Shown here piece by piece: positions 1 through 12,897 of a stretch of DNA of 64,000 nt. The stretch's first letter is position 1. Each line of letters starts with the position of its first letter. The notes under the pieces are model-generated. The model searched no databases, was not told the DNA's origin, and saw only the letters and a program-made list of their open reading frames with translations. The position numbers were made by a program, and so were the translations under genes. The DNA is from Gymnothorax reevesii (lineage: Eukaryota > Chordata > Actinopteri > Anguilliformes > Muraenidae): contig CM056583.1 of assembly GCA_029721435.1 (NCBI GenBank), forward strand, positions 56,689,120 through 56,753,119, given 5' to 3'.

Positions 1-130
1 TTTTTTCTGTTGTCTTGGTAGAATATGCAAGGGTGTTCGTGGAGAAGATGTTGACTTCAAGATGACATGTGTTGCTTCAAACTACTTGTGCAAATTACCT
101 TTGCCAAGGGATACAGCCCCATACCTTGAC

Positions 131-1211
131 TGTGATGTAGCGCTCAGGAACCAGTCGCAAGAACCAAGCAATGCAGTAGATAGGAATTTTATTAAGCAAG
201 GGAGTAAACCCCCGCAAGGCAGAGGGCAAAGGTACAAATGTCCACAATCCAAAATTACAATCCAGTAGGGCAGAATCCGAGTCGTAAACCAGGGCAGCAA
301 TCACAGTACTTGTAGTTAGACAGAAAAGGGTTCAAAAAACAAATGCAGACAAAATTCCAAATCAGAGCCGAAAATCGTAAATCAGGGACGGTCCAGTCAG
401 AATAGAATCACAAAGAATACGAGGTGAAAACAAGCGTAGCACAGGCAAACCAAGAGAAACGTTCTGACAAGAAACTGCTGTGAGAGGACTGCTAAAATAT
501 ACACACGGGAGGTCACATGATATACAGAAATCAGGTGTAGAGAATCAGACTAATTACTAAGGAGCAAACATGAGGGAGACCCTAATCACATGAAATAGGC
601 AAAAGCCAAAACACAGACAGGGATCACGGGACAGCCAATGACAAAACACACAGCTCCGGTTAAGGATTTCACATGTGCTCAGATAATAAGAGAAAGGACA
701 GAGTGGGTAGGTGCGGAGGATCCGCTGAAACGCAGCAAAGAAGATTAAGTGAAGGCAAGAGGCAGAGACTAGAGCAGGGCGAATGCTGAGAGATTGTTCA
801 TCAATTAGTAATGTGCAGCTATACAATCCCTGGTGCTCGTTAGTAAGTTAGTATTATGTACAATGTTAGTCTAGTTAGTAACTTTTACAAAAACAACAAA
901 CTGTTAGTATTGGTTAGTAATATAGAAAAGCATGGTGAAGGAAGTAAACGAGATAGGAAGGAATGGTTGAAATCCCAGAAACCATGAAATCACCCGAAAG
1001 TTTGGCACACAATACTGGGGCAGTGAGCGATCACAAGACAAAAGACCAGACAGGGGGAGACAAAGTGCAATGCATGGCAAAAGCAAAAACATGGACCGGA
1101 ATATTATCAGCAGAGTGGATAATGGAAAGAATACAAAACATGGCAATAACAAAAACATGGCATAAACTAAACTGAGACGAAACATGAACAGAACCAGACA
1201 GAATCATAACA
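131..1211 (-). mobile_element. Solo LTR, family A copy 1 (retrotransposon)
   Basis: A 1081-bp stand-alone LTR read on the minus strand. It is bounded by an exact 5-bp target duplication, TTGAC at 126-130 and 1212-1216. On the minus strand it begins TGTTATGATTCTG and ends CATCACA, the usual TG...CA ends. A polyadenylation signal (AATAAA on the minus strand) lies at 188-193 near its 3' end, and a cluster of ACTAAC-type motifs lies at about 800-930. No coding region adjoins it, so it is a recombination product rather than a full element. Three further copies of the same family are at 18446, 32708 and 56849. Superfamily (Gypsy-like or ERV-like) is not determined. Confidence 0.85.
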
Positions 1212-1216
1212 TTGAC

Positions 1217-3540
1217 AGAGCATGGCTTTGGAACTTGTTGCTGGTAACAGTCTTGACAATCCTTTTTTCTTTCGGTGCACCAGGCATTCATTTCTTCCAA
1301 CACGACCTGAAATATTGATTAGTCTGACCACAATACATGTTTCCACTGTTTGATGGTGGATTGTATTGCGCAGATACCGTGGATTGTAATGAAGTTGACA
1401 GCCCTTCTGGAGATAGGTAACATAAAACTTCACTGGGCGTAAAGGAAGCCTTAACTGCCATTTCTGATAGGACCACTTCGTCAAAAAAGAATATTTATTG
1501 CAACATACAGGCATACAATCATACATTGAGTTTGGCGACATGGCTCTGTTATGAGAGATCCCTGCCCGTCTGAACGAGGAGCCAAAGGCAGGGAGCTGCT
1601 AGTAATCCCCCTCCAAGGAACAGAGCCAACAGCAGCAATGACCTCACGAAAGAGACATTGCTATAGAACGAAAATTTAGACAAAGAGAGCCAGGTTAACG
1701 AATCCAATAGATTGGTGGAGCTGGGGTGGAGGAAGATTGTTGAGCGAGAGCACTGAGGAGCAGCTTCCCGAGGTGAGCTTAAATAGAGTAGCATATTACC
1801 TGCCAAGCAATCAGGCAGCTAGGTCAGATGACAGTCATGTGCACTCAGGTAGAGGCTGCTCCTCTGTTAGCAGGCTTGACTCCATGGCCTATAAGAACTT
1901 ACGTCAAGTCTTCATTTGCTGATGTAACTTCACATTGCAGTGCTCGTGAAAGGATTTCCAAAGTAATCCTGAGCTCATATGGTTATATTACTGATAAATA
2001 AGTGTTGATTCTTGATGCTGTGGTAAGTAATCAATGATCTCTAGTATTCAGATTGGGGTTGCACCCTTGTCATTCACACAAATAGATTCTTCCAGACTAA
2101 AAGAAGCTTTCAGGTATGTTATGAACTGTAGAAGCTGAAATATCCAAATCCCTGCTCATCATTCTTTCAATCCTGTCTTTCAATGATTTTCACACACATT
2201 TGTGGGCAAATTGGCAATCCTCAGCCCATCTTTGCTCCTGAAGGACGAAGACCTTTCCTGGTTGCTGCTTTTGGGCCATATTATGATTACAGTAACCTGC
2301 TCACATCAGCTGTTTCAGATTACAATCATTATAAACATTTTTTATATATATATCATTATTAGTCTTGAATTGCCTCAATCCCAACTTTTTAAAAATGTGT
2401 TTTAGGCCTGAATAGCAGTGATTGATGTATATTTTGATGCATTTTACACACTGTTCAAACTTCATCCAGGTTTGGGTTGTGAATGAATGTTCACGTCAAA
2501 GGGGAACTGGTAATAGATGCCATAATGTTACACATTTTTTGGTTCTTCAGTTATGTTATATTTTCATCTTGAAAGCAAGAAATGAAAAGTCCTTTTTGAG
2601 GACTATGATTGAATGGCATACCTGAGAAATAAAATGCTCTCTCGCATATTTTCTGTGAGGAAACAGTGATTGATACTCTGACATGTTAATGTGCTTGCTG
2701 GTATGTACTTGCAGTTGACCCATCGGCTGCAGCAAAGAGACTCCATGGGGATGTTCAAATTTATTATTAATGTAAAAATACAAACTGTGACTCGTGTTGC
2801 CCTTTTTCACCTCTTAGGCATAGTATATGAAAATAGGACAAAAATTAGCGGTGGTTCACAAACATGCCTTTGTTAAAATATTTTAGATATCTCCAGCCTG
2901 TTGTGTTGTCTTTATCAGGCTGTTTGGAACTGTTTTGTATTAGCTCCATTATTTTCAAGCACACACACACACATATTGGGGAGTAAAAGTGGTAAAGGAG
3001 TAAGAGGGAGTGATTTCTGATAAAGGTGGAGGGGCCATATTCAAATGATTGGTTCATATATTCCGTAAAGGCTATGCCACCGAGACACCCGCTCACCCAC
3101 CGACCTCTGGTCTCGCTTTATCACAGCTACTCTATTTGCCTGGAAGCAACCACCAGACGAAAAAACAATAACGGTAAACTAACAGAGATCTGAGTTTAAG
3201 GAGGTACATTTAATTAGAGCAGTGTCGGTAGTTATTGTACATCTGGCCTGTTTTATGTCACATACTAACCGTCAGTGACAGCCAATCAAGAGAGAGAATT
3301 CAACTAAAAAAATCCTGTTGGTGGGCAGACGTTTGGCTGCAGCGCAACACTGAAAGTGGAGGTTTCTGCAGAGACACTAGAGGCCATATGGTAGCTCTGG
3401 GGCCTTTGTGCTTTGATTGATTTGCTATTATTATCCTTTTTAGTGAAAGTGACGGTAGTCCCTACCTCCCCCTCTTGAGTCTTTCAATTGCAAATCAGCT
3501 GTAGTTTTACTTATTTCTGCCCCCCCCCAAAAAAAAAGCA
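1217..3540. other. Anonymous intergenic DNA, possible old DNA-transposon remnant at the left
   Basis: No gene seen. Sequence 1-125 and 1217-1545 is the interrupted target of the solo LTR. The 1217-1545 part resembles a decayed DNA-transposon remnant in feel, but I cannot assign it. The rest (1546-3540) has only short random open frames and a short CA run near 2957-2975. Confidence 0.4.
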
Positions 3541-3547
3541 TACTCAT

Positions 3548-4330
3548 ACATGCTTGTGCGCACACACACACACACTCACATGGTGAAACATGCATGTATA
3601 CACGCACGCATGCGCTCTCACACACGCACATGCATAAACATGCTTGAGTCTGAGCATTTGCTTGGATGGCCATTCCACTGTGAGTTGTGGCAGCTGCTGA
3701 CTGCAGGGGGAAGGCCCTTTGTGCCTCTATGATTCAGCTCTTCTTATTGTTCAGTTATAGAAGAGCAACAGCAGGGAGGGGGCAGAGCGGCAGGGCTCAC
3801 GCACGTGCCTGATGTCTGCATCTCCAGCTCTTGTGTTCAGCCGGCCACAGTCCTCAGACTCGTGGCCAGACAGCTGCTACGGAGTCCAGCAGCACAGCAG
3901 CTGTCCAACCCAGCCCCCCCCCCAAACCACATTAAAGCTCCCTATTCATGGGAACAATGGAGGGGCTCAGGGACAGAACTGGCTGGAGCCTCTGCATTAG
4001 CAGCATGCGGCTCAGTGCATGCTTCATAACACTCTTGTGTGCATGTACATTCAAGCACACCATCATGCACATACATACACTCATGTTCATACATGAACAC
4101 AGGATCACATGCTACAAATGGACTGAAACATACGCACATGCACTCAGACACACACTTCCACATACTAGCATGCACATATCACACTTGCATAGACACACAC
4201 ACATGTGCATTCGTGCACACACATGCATGCGAATGCACACAAATGCACGCGTACAAGCATGCTCGCACACACGCGCATGCATGCACGCAGACGCACAAAC
4301 ATACACACAAACACATTCTCAGACTCTCGT
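3548..4330. repeat. Degenerate CA/CG-rich simple-repeat tracts
   Basis: Two blocks of interrupted (CA)n with scattered ATGC and ACGC units at 3548-3645 and about 4030-4330. Long open frames appear here on both strands only because alternating CA/TG dinucleotides contain no stop codons; their His/Thr/Cys-rich translations are artefacts. Between the blocks lies ordinary unique DNA with a C-run near 3916. Confidence 0.85.
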
Positions 4331-4808
4331 ATTTAATATCTGCTGACCAACACACTTACACAAACTGAAACAACATGCCCTGCGTTAATCAGCGCTGTGT
4401 GGTGTGATGGTCGCTGCTTCGATGTGCTTGATTGGCCTGCTTGGAGAACATGGAATATCCTTTGAACGCATCAAATTATTATCATGCAGTGGTTATGCTA
4501 CTGCACTACATTGAACAATAATATTATAACTCTGAGAATTGGATCCCTGAATCCTGAATAATGTGATCTAACAACAGTTGAATTCAGCAACACTGATCAA
4601 AAGATCAAACTATATGATATTTGGAATGGCACATAATATGAATTTGATCATTTGAACCACCACAGCCTTAACAATAATCAAATTATTGTGCAATTTTGAC
4701 TAAGTCATTGCTTTTTTTCACGAGTCAATAATTACTTACAAATAACACCATAAAAAAGGAGACAACTCAAAATCATCATGCTCATTATAGCCCCCAGGGG
4801 CTAATGTA

Positions 4809-4931
4809 CCTGGGATCCGTTTCTTATCGGCATAGATTCTAAGTTAGCAACTTACATAGTTCGTCCATTCACAGTCAATGGGTCCAACTATGTAAGTTAG
4901 CAACTGCGATTTCAGGAAATGTATCCCTGGT
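4809..4931. mobile_element. Short MITE with terminal and internal inverted repeats
   Basis: A 123-bp unit starting CCTGGGATCCGTTTC and ending with the near-complement GGAAATGTATCCCTGG. Inside it, the stretch GCAACTTACATAGTT is mirrored by AACTATGTAAGTTAGC, so the whole unit can fold on itself. Size and structure fit a non-autonomous miniature transposon. Superfamily not determined. Confidence 0.55.
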
Positions 4932-7900
4932 TGGAAGATGCAAAATGTTCTTCTTTTAAATAATTGGCAAACCAGATCACTGCCTCTCCTTCCGGTGGGC
5001 TCAGCCTCAATACATGTACACTGTAAAGCATGAATGTTGGGGTACATTTTAGTAGTATTTTTTGGTACCGGTAATGTAGGATTTGGACGTCTAGTCACAC
5101 TATTGTGCTCAATAAGTCAGGTTTTCAATGTCCAAAGCATTTTCTTAACAAATCCAGCATGACCACATGGAGACAGTCAAAGATAAATCTTGTGTTGTGT
5201 TACATGTAATGCTCTGTTTAATGGAATATCTCTTGTTGAAACGTGGATGAGCAGAACTTGTTTTTCTTGACACATTAGCTGGGTGTAGGAGTGAATACCT
5301 GAGGAGGCGGAGCATAGTGGTCAGCCCTGACCACTTATCCTTCAGATTTATACCCCTCCTCAAGGAAAATAGAGGAGGATCCTTGAATGTTTCATGAAGC
5401 CGTTGATCTGTAGAGATTATTTTCTAGTGTCTTTTAACAGTATCTACAATTACTCAACAATGTGCACTGTAAATCCATAGACACACGGCTGAAAAAAGTT
5501 TTTAAGGAAGTCTTGTCTATCGCTGCATGTGACTTTCAAAAGCAGTCTGCTCTAACCAAGCTTGAGAATAACTAACTGAATCATTTTTTCATGTCTTTTA
5601 GGTTGTCCTCAAAATCACTGTCCACATCACAGACTCTACACACACTGCGCATTTCACTATATGGAAGACTTTTAAGATGAAGAGGATAGACAACTTTAGG
5701 AATGTAGCAAATTATTGACACTAGAGTTCTTTTTGTAGAGTGCAATGTGAAGGCTATTCCCCAACTGCTTAATCCTTAAATTTACATTAAATATAAATTC
5801 CAAGAACAAGTGGGAACTCTTGTATTAATCTGCTCAACAACCTCACTCGATTTCTCATGGGACCCAGACCACAAAAAATACACCATCAAAAATCCTACAC
5901 TAATTAGATATGCATTCATCCAAAAAGACTATTATAATAAATAGTAAACATTTGCATAGTTTAGGGTAACTGCTGTTTCCAAAGCCATTCCATGTACTTG
6001 TAAATAATAATCCCTCTCAAACAAGAAGTAGTTCTTACTTAGAATCATGCTAGTTGGATCAAAAAATCAGTAGAGGGATGACATTCAGCTCTTTGGTTTG
6101 AAATTGAAATTATTTCGTAAATCAATGCACCAATTCAGCCTTTTTAACTGTTTTTTTTTTTTTTTTTTGAGCTAATGCGTGTGTTCTTATTTGAAATTAA
6201 TTATATGTTCGAAATCGAAATGTAGTCTCCATGACACTGTGACGGTCACGTGCATTTACCCTTATCTGTGTGGAAGATGCGCGTTGGAACTTTGGGTGTG
6301 AAAATTGTTAAAACAGTTCACCAATCACAGCATTTTTTCAAAGACAAAATGAAAAAGGTCCCTCTTTCTCCCACGTTATACATGCTTGTAGTTAGGTCCC
6401 TGTTCATTTGAATACAATCTGTAATAATTTTGAAAATCCAACAAAAAACAACGGTAAAGGGTCCATCATGTGGTGTTCAAATATAAGATTATTTAAAACA
6501 GTTTAACTTGAACTTGTTCAAACTTGGTTTAGTGAAAAGGTGACAACCTTCGGCAGTGTCTCAAAACAGATTGAGCTGCCTTGCATTCAATGGCAGCTGT
6601 CTACATAGACACTGCTTTTACCAAAATGGAATCTTATGAGACTAGGTTCATTAAGACAAGACAGACAGGAATCGTTCCTAATTCATGTACGCTGACAGGA
6701 CACTATCCCATTAATCAAACTTCCATCTCCAAGTGGACATGGCTTAGTTTTTCTCCCCTGCAAGCAGCTTTTCTCCCCGCATGCAAGCTTTTACAAAGGC
6801 TTAAGAGCTTTAAAAAAGGCTTGAAAACAGTTTTGGATCCTGATAACACAGGCCGTCATTGTAAATACAGCTTCTTGGCAACACAGCTTGATGTCATATT
6901 GTAGATGATCGCAAATGAACTGCAATTCAAACGTAGTAACCACAGCAGGTGTGTGAAAAAAAAAAAAAACTCCTCTAAAAACCTTCAGATTTAGTTGTGC
7001 TAGATAGGGCAGAGAAAATGAAGCAACATGACACAAAGATGGCGAAAATCTAGGAAGAAACAATAAATTAACTGGACAGTCCGGTCGCCCACAACCGTAT
7101 GGAGCCCCCGAAAGTCTGCTTCTGTCCTTTTTTGTGCATTTGTGCATTATTCAGCCAATACCGTTGCCATGGCAATCAAAATCGATAGGTGTCATAACTG
7201 AAGCATAATGCATGTCCACCTGAAATGTTCACAAGTTTTAATTATGATTTTACCACACTGACTGTGGGATAACTGAAGTGCTATAAAACACTTTCTGATT
7301 GTCACATTATGACAAAACAGAAAATTTTAGTTGAAATAAATATAACTTTTGGTATGCTTACCTGCATACCTTAGAATGGTGTGTAATTGTGTTACTAATG
7401 TGTATAGACAGTAACCTGCCATCAAAGGTAAGTTAGGGTAAGCAGAATCTTCACCTTTTAGCAGGATTATTCTCAACCTGCTCCCATTTACTTTACTCGA
7501 TTAGCAGTCAAACAACTGATTGACTCATTTACTAAGACTAATCAACAGAATGTCTGGCCAATTTTATTTTCACAGCATTACTTCTCATTTCATCTGAACA
7601 TAAAATACTTACAGGACAGCAGATAGATTTTCATCACAGCAGATGGAAGACGAAGAAGAAAATATTATTCTTCTATGATGTTTTTTGACAGTTTGCAAAC
7701 CAGCTTCTATTCTTCATATCCATTGGCTAAAGCTCTAAATTAGCATTTTGATTTCTTCAATTTCCTTTGATACATCCTAAATATAAAAAGAGTAATGCCT
7801 GAGTAACTACAATAAATGAGTACAATACGAAGCAAAGATCAATTAACAACAATAGAATTTTGACTCGCAGCCAAGTGGAATTACTTTCTTTGATTTTGTG

Positions 7901-8500
7901 GGCAGTTTTTAAGGTTCTGAGTATGAGCAGTAATTGCAGCACAGCTCCTTGTTGTAAGTCTTTTTGTTCAAAATAGCCGCTATGCCTCACCCATTATTGG
8001 CTGCAGGTGGGGATGTTTTTTTAATGTAAGCTCACAGCTTTGGGAAATATAACTAAATTTGTACTCTCAGCATTGGAATAATGACAGCCTACTCATTTTT
8101 TTTTTGACATTAATAGGTTGTTTTTAACAGATGAGCGTTCATCGTTTCTGGTGGTATCACTCACTGCCACATCATAACAAGAAATTAAGGTGCTGAATCG
8201 TAATGAGTTAAGTTCTGAGAACGTAAAGTTGTGATAACTTGAATCTTTGACTTAACTCAATCAAAGCAACAAGATAACCTGACTTAGTCAAATCGAGTGA
8301 ACAACTCTTTTTTTTTTTTTACAATGCAGAGGCACTTGTTTTTTTACCAAACCTTTCCTTGCCTGGTATGATTGAGGTGGAATAGCCCTCATTCAAGGAG
8401 TCCATTCAATTCCTACTCAAAATTGTTTAATTATATCCAATTTTTTTTTGTTTACATCACTGTGGATCATCTCATAACATGACATACTGAACAAAAACAG
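4932..8500. other. Anonymous AT-rich intergenic DNA
   Basis: No gene or clear mobile element seen. Contains a T-run near 6150-6169, A- and T-runs near 6958 and 8307, and a perfect small palindrome (GTGGTCAG-CC-CTGACCAC) near 5319-5336. The right edge (about 8500-9075) is downstream of the minus-strand GADD45 gene and probably holds its 3' UTR; candidate AATAAA signals on the minus strand occur near 8514-8522. Confidence 0.5.
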
Positions 8501-9075
8501 TAGCTCTATTGCCATTTATTTTGAAGAAAAAAGTACAGGGTGACGTGATACAGTCTATACAGATAATTTTTTTAGAATGTAACATGGCCTTTAATAAATT
8601 TTCTATCTCTGGATCAAAATTTGTCGTAAAACATACATTTCATTGTTTGTTCTTTATGCCTAAATCAATTTTTTCAGGCTCTTTAATGGCATGTTTTGCT
8701 TTTCCTTGAATAATTTTCAGATAAATCATGAAGGTCTGTCAAATAGAATCTCTCCGAGTAACCTGACTCGCTGCTTCATGTTTCGCACCAAACGCCTTCT
8801 GTTTCTCCCCCATGTTGCTCTAACGGTCCGTTCTCTGCGACAATGATGTTCTGACTGGAAATCCTGGTTCCTCAACTGAGTTCCATGTTGCTCCATAGGC
8901 TCTCTGTGCCATTGTTGTGCAGATCCTGAGTCCTCGCTACAAGTCGCACATCCATCCAGTCCTCTCTCTGAAGTAACGAATGCTGGGTAATCCCTGAGTA
9001 ATTATTGCATAGTCCAGGAGATTTCTGGAGCCCCAGCAGGTAGCTCAGCCCTCGTGTGGCTCAGGGTGACTAAAT

Positions 9076-10041
9076 TCAGCGTTTGGGAAGAGAAACAGCA
9101 GGCAGCCACTCACTAACACTGTGCCTCTCTGCGCAGAACAGGTGCAGTTTTTCCAGTGCTGGTTTCTGCCATGAGCCCTCTGTGGAAGTCTGCTGTAAAG
9201 CAAGGAGAAGCTTACTTTAGTGACATTGGGAAACATGCAGATTTTTATTCAAAAATGAGATATCAAAGATTTAAAGATGTGAAACAATCTCTTTGTAAAA
9301 TAATTGCACACATATCGTCAACACTCTTTTTGAATTTCTATGTATTTTCGAGGTATTGAGTAATGAATATAAGGTTGTATTTCTCAAGAATGAAAGAATT
9401 TCAATTTGGAACAAAAACCATCTTCTTAAAACAATATTCAAGCTGCTATGCTGCACATTTTTTACTCTGGCTGATATCATACCGTGATGAGAACACAGTG
9501 GGCATCCTCAAGTTCCACTGACTTGTCACCCACAATGTTAAAAAGTCGCTGCATGTCGTTGACTCGGACGATGCTGATGTCATTATCGAAGCAAAATGCC
9601 TGGATTAGAGTGAAGTGGATTTGCAGGGCGACGTCGCACTCAAACTCCTCATCGTTTGCCAGTACACAAAAAGCCACACTATCAGGGTCTCTGTGGGAGG
9701 AATGAAGACAATGATGGAATATGGTTCTCATGGAAAATAGACATTTCAAATGTAATTTATGATCAATTCCTAATTTATGTCAAAATTTGGGAAAATGCTG
9801 TTTCCAATATTCAGAATTTTATTTATTTGCAATAGATGTATCGACAATATGTCTTCATAATGTTCCTATTAAAATGAAATACAAATGCATTTCTGATGTT
9901 TTGGCCATGTCTTTCTTTTCTGTATGGGAGAGTCACTCACCCGTTCATCACTTTTGCAGACTCGTATACTCCAACTGTCAGGCAGTCATGTTTTCTCGCT
10001 GACACCAGTAGGTCTTGCAGTGTATTCCCAGGGCAAGGCAT
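9076..10041 (-). CDS. gadd45g: GADD45-gamma-like protein, minus-strand copy
   Basis: Small stress-inducible acidic protein of the GADD45 family. Known family roles are MAP3K4 activation, CDK1/PCNA binding and growth arrest, acting in nucleus and cytoplasm. Minus-strand exons: 9941-10042 (102 bp, the family's usual exon-2 size), 9483-9690 (208 bp) and 9076-9189 (114 bp), all with GT/AG borders and phase-2 then phase-0 joins. Seen: [14 protein letters not shown], the acidic DEEFECD stretch, [19 protein letters not shown], and a C-terminus ending [14 protein letters not shown]. The last exon has a CAGCAG acceptor, so one Gln is optional. Upstream, where the other copy has ATG ACG CTC GAA, this one reads ACA TCT CTT GAG (about 10226-10215), so the ancestral start seems lost. 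The first in-frame Met is at 10041 in exon 2, giving 140 residues instead of about 155. An undetected alternative first exon is possible. Residue V before DPDS is G here. Exon structure is firm; the start is uncertain. Confidence 0.85.
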
Positions 10042-10304
10042 TCTGAGAAAAATAGACAAATTTGTCAAACAAATTCAATCATGAAAGATTTTTTTTAATA
10101 GCCATAGATACCAAAGCAAATCCCATACCTATTAAATCGGCAGCCTAATTACCTTTTACTAGTTACAGTGGTATTTTCTTGAGCAAAAATTTCTGAGGAA
10201 GCCCTACTTGTCCAGACTCAAGAGATGTCCAGTGCTTAGGAGCGTCTGTTCAGATGTGAGAAAGGAGAGAGCTTGTTTATGCGGAACCTACTTGCTTGGC
10301 TGCA

Positions 10305-10310
10305 TTTATA
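10305..10310 (-). promoter_or_regulatory. TATA box of minus-strand gadd45
   Basis: CTATAAATGC on the minus strand, with a CCAAT motif (GAGCCAATCAC) about 60 bp upstream, near 10362-10372. Position relative to the lost-start site (about 83 bp) parallels the 91-bp TATA-to-ATG spacing of the plus-strand paralogue. The start of transcription is inferred near 10275-10280. Confidence 0.55.
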
Positions 10311-10914
10311 GGCAGACGTGGATTTTTTTGGTCATGGGCAGCGTCTTCTCTGTATGCTTTTCAGTGATTGGCTCTTGGGATAGAAATTATGCAAATGTGT
10401 ATGAGCAATTAATGGGGCTCTGGTTTACCACCTGATGGGCAGAACTACGCACTCCATTTGTTGTTCACCTGGGATGCATTTGTTGTTCCTGTGGGGTGAA
10501 CTCGCAAATTTCTTTCACTTCATTTTACAGTGACAGTGCAGAGGTGTAGCAGTGTGTTTAAAACAAAAATAGCCTTTTCTTACCTACCTTTGCCCTGCCT
10601 TAACAAACAGGAAGATACAAAAGAGATACAGAAAATAACTGTACTTCATTCTTCTGCACATGAAGCAGTGAAGCAGCATTGTAAATGAAGGAATACAGAA
10701 TTTAACATCTGCTTCCAGAATATTGTATAATACTTCAGTAAAACTGATGTCTATTCCTCCTCCAACAAAAATAATATATCTTGATGATTTGATCTGCTGT
10801 CTGATACAGCAGATACACAAGACAGATTGTGGAATTATGGATGATGACAATCATCCACCATCATAGCGACTCTGGACTCGGCTACACAGAACATTTGTGC
10901 TTCTGAGCAAAAAG
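10311..10914. other. Intergenic DNA upstream of minus-strand gadd45
   Basis: No gene seen. The part next to the TATA box is presumably promoter-proximal; the rest is anonymous. Confidence 0.4.
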
Positions 10915-11130
10915 ATTTATTGCCTCCGCCCAACAAAATTGGAGGAGGTTATGTGATCATTATCGTTTGTCTGTTGGTTGGTTTGTTGGTTTGTTTGTAA
11001 GCAGGATTACGAAAAAAAAAGTTATTGATGGATTTTCATCAAATTTGGTGGAATGATGAAGTGTTGATCAAGGAAGAGGTGATTCGATTTTGGGAGGTCA
11101 AAGTCAAAGGTCAAGGGCATGCAAAAGGTC
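10915..11130. repeat. Dispersed repeat with CAAAGGTCAAGG motif
   Basis: Begins with GCCTCCGCC...GGAGGAGGTTATGTGATC, passes through GTTTGTTTGTAAGCAGGATTACG and ATTTTCATCAAATTTGGTGG, and ends in the CAAAGTCAAAGGTCAAGG motif. This wording recurs in other parts of the window (about 19535, 20080 and 40095) and looks like an old interspersed repeat with no coding capacity. Right boundary uncertain. Confidence 0.5.
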
Positions 11131-11319
11131 AAAAACACAATAAAAACATATTTGCGCGAAGACTGCAGGACTGCATTAGCACAGGGGTTGCTAGCTAATA
11201 CTGGCGAAAATAACATACATTGGCAGAGGTACTTGCACTCTCTGAGCTCAGCTCTAGTTTTAATAAGTACTAAGCTGCAACTGCTTCCAGTTTTGTCAAA
11301 CATTTTGGCACATTTGTAA

Positions 11320-12895
11320 AACATATGCTCGGTATTTAAAGCTCTATGCACTCATCTAAAACAGTCAACTATTTTTGAAAAACTTGAAAATTTTTCATCA
11401 AAATGAAGCACTGTTTTAAAAGAAGCAAAAAACAATATGTATGCTAATGCACGGTGGAAAAGAAAAATTACAAAAGCAAATGCACATTGATGTAAAAAAA
11501 TAGAAAAAACAAGATTGTAAAAATATTAATGCAACACTACATTTGTTTTCATTATAGTGTACAGCTTGTATACAGTAGCCAGTTTTAAAAAATTTAATTG
11601 CATATTAAAATGTATAGCTTCAGACATCAACTATAAAGATAGTTATAACAATTCAATAGTTGTGATGGGTAAAAGCTATGCCAAACAGCAAAAGGGGTGG
11701 GGCGTCATCAGTTAACATGTGACCCTTTCCTCAGTTCAACAACCCAATCCTCAATTCTCTGTGATACATGGGTTAAATAATTGCAATGTAGAGAAGTCAA
11801 GCTAATCTGGAAAGAGGCCAGAGGTTTGTAGATTAACTTGCGACCCCTTGTTGTATCCAAAAACCCAACCCCTCACTCTTCATGACAAATAGTTCAATAG
11901 TTCTAAAGGATACAAGCTAAGCCAATCAGGTATGGGAGCGGTGCTATGGTAATTATCATGTGACTCTCCCCGAGTCCAACAACCAAACCCTGGCAACAGT
12001 TCAAAAAATTAACATGTGTTTCTTTCCCAAATTCAACAACTCGCCCTCAACTCTCCATGACAAATGATTTAATAATTTTGAAGGATCAGATATCAACCAA
12101 TCAGGAAAGGGGCTGAGGATTTTTCAGTTGAAATGTGGCACTTTCCTGCTGGGAAACCTCAAGCGGGGCTTCTGCAATTAATGTGACTTTCTCTGAATCC
12201 AAGATCCCAGTCTCCAACTTTTACCGACGAACCGCTCACTATAAATGAAGTATCGAATATCAACAAATCTAAAAAGGGAGTGGGGCTTCAGCCCTAACCC
12301 TTAAATGAATAGTTGCTTTCGATCTGCTCCTGCTAAAGATCGTTTGACTAATACTCACACAATTCACTTACTGAGTAATCAAGACTAATACATAACCTTG
12401 TAATTAGTAAGAACTTATTAAGAAATGACAGAGATCACCAATGGGCTACACTGATGGGGGAAAAAAATTAATCCCTTACTTTCCCTGAAGTCCATCTCCC
12501 ATTTTTTTCATCTTACCTGTTTCGTTTTCCAACATTAGAGGTGAGAAAAAGCGAGGTATTTCGCCTGGCACTTATTTGGTTTTTCGAGATATTTGCTCCC
12601 AAAGTTGGGTGTGGGCAAATTTTTTCCTATTTGTGCATTGGATTAACATTAATAACTAGACACCTGTGGGGATGGGTAGAACATTAATTTGGACCTTCCT
12701 TTGGGAGAAACAAAGGACACCAGAAACTTTAAGGCCAGGCAAGAGCAAGGCTATGACCCCTCTGATGGCAAGTCCTGGGTGAAAGAGGTTAATAAATAGT
12801 TTGGAGGCTCCAGCCTTCAAATCGTAGGAGTATGAGGGCTTTTAACAAGAGTCATCAGAAGATGACATATCCCATCGGTTCCACATAATTTGTGA
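11320..12895. other. Anonymous AT-rich DNA with weak internal repetition
   Basis: No gene. At 11650-12250 several loosely similar units recur (phrases such as 'acatgtgac', 'caacaacccaa', 'tgacaaat..ttaataattttgaaggat' and 'caatcaggaaagggg'), suggesting an old tandem repeat with unit of very roughly 130-150 bp that has diverged strongly. Confidence 0.35.
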
Positions 12896-12897
12896 TT

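Noticed and set aside
1167..1541. 124-codon minus-strand frame as a gene
   Set aside because: Overlaps the end of the solo LTR and its target duplication, so the frame crosses an insertion boundary.
3942..4368. Overlapping His/Thr/Cys-rich frames on both strands
   Set aside because: Alternating CA repeats lack stop codons; low-complexity artefact.
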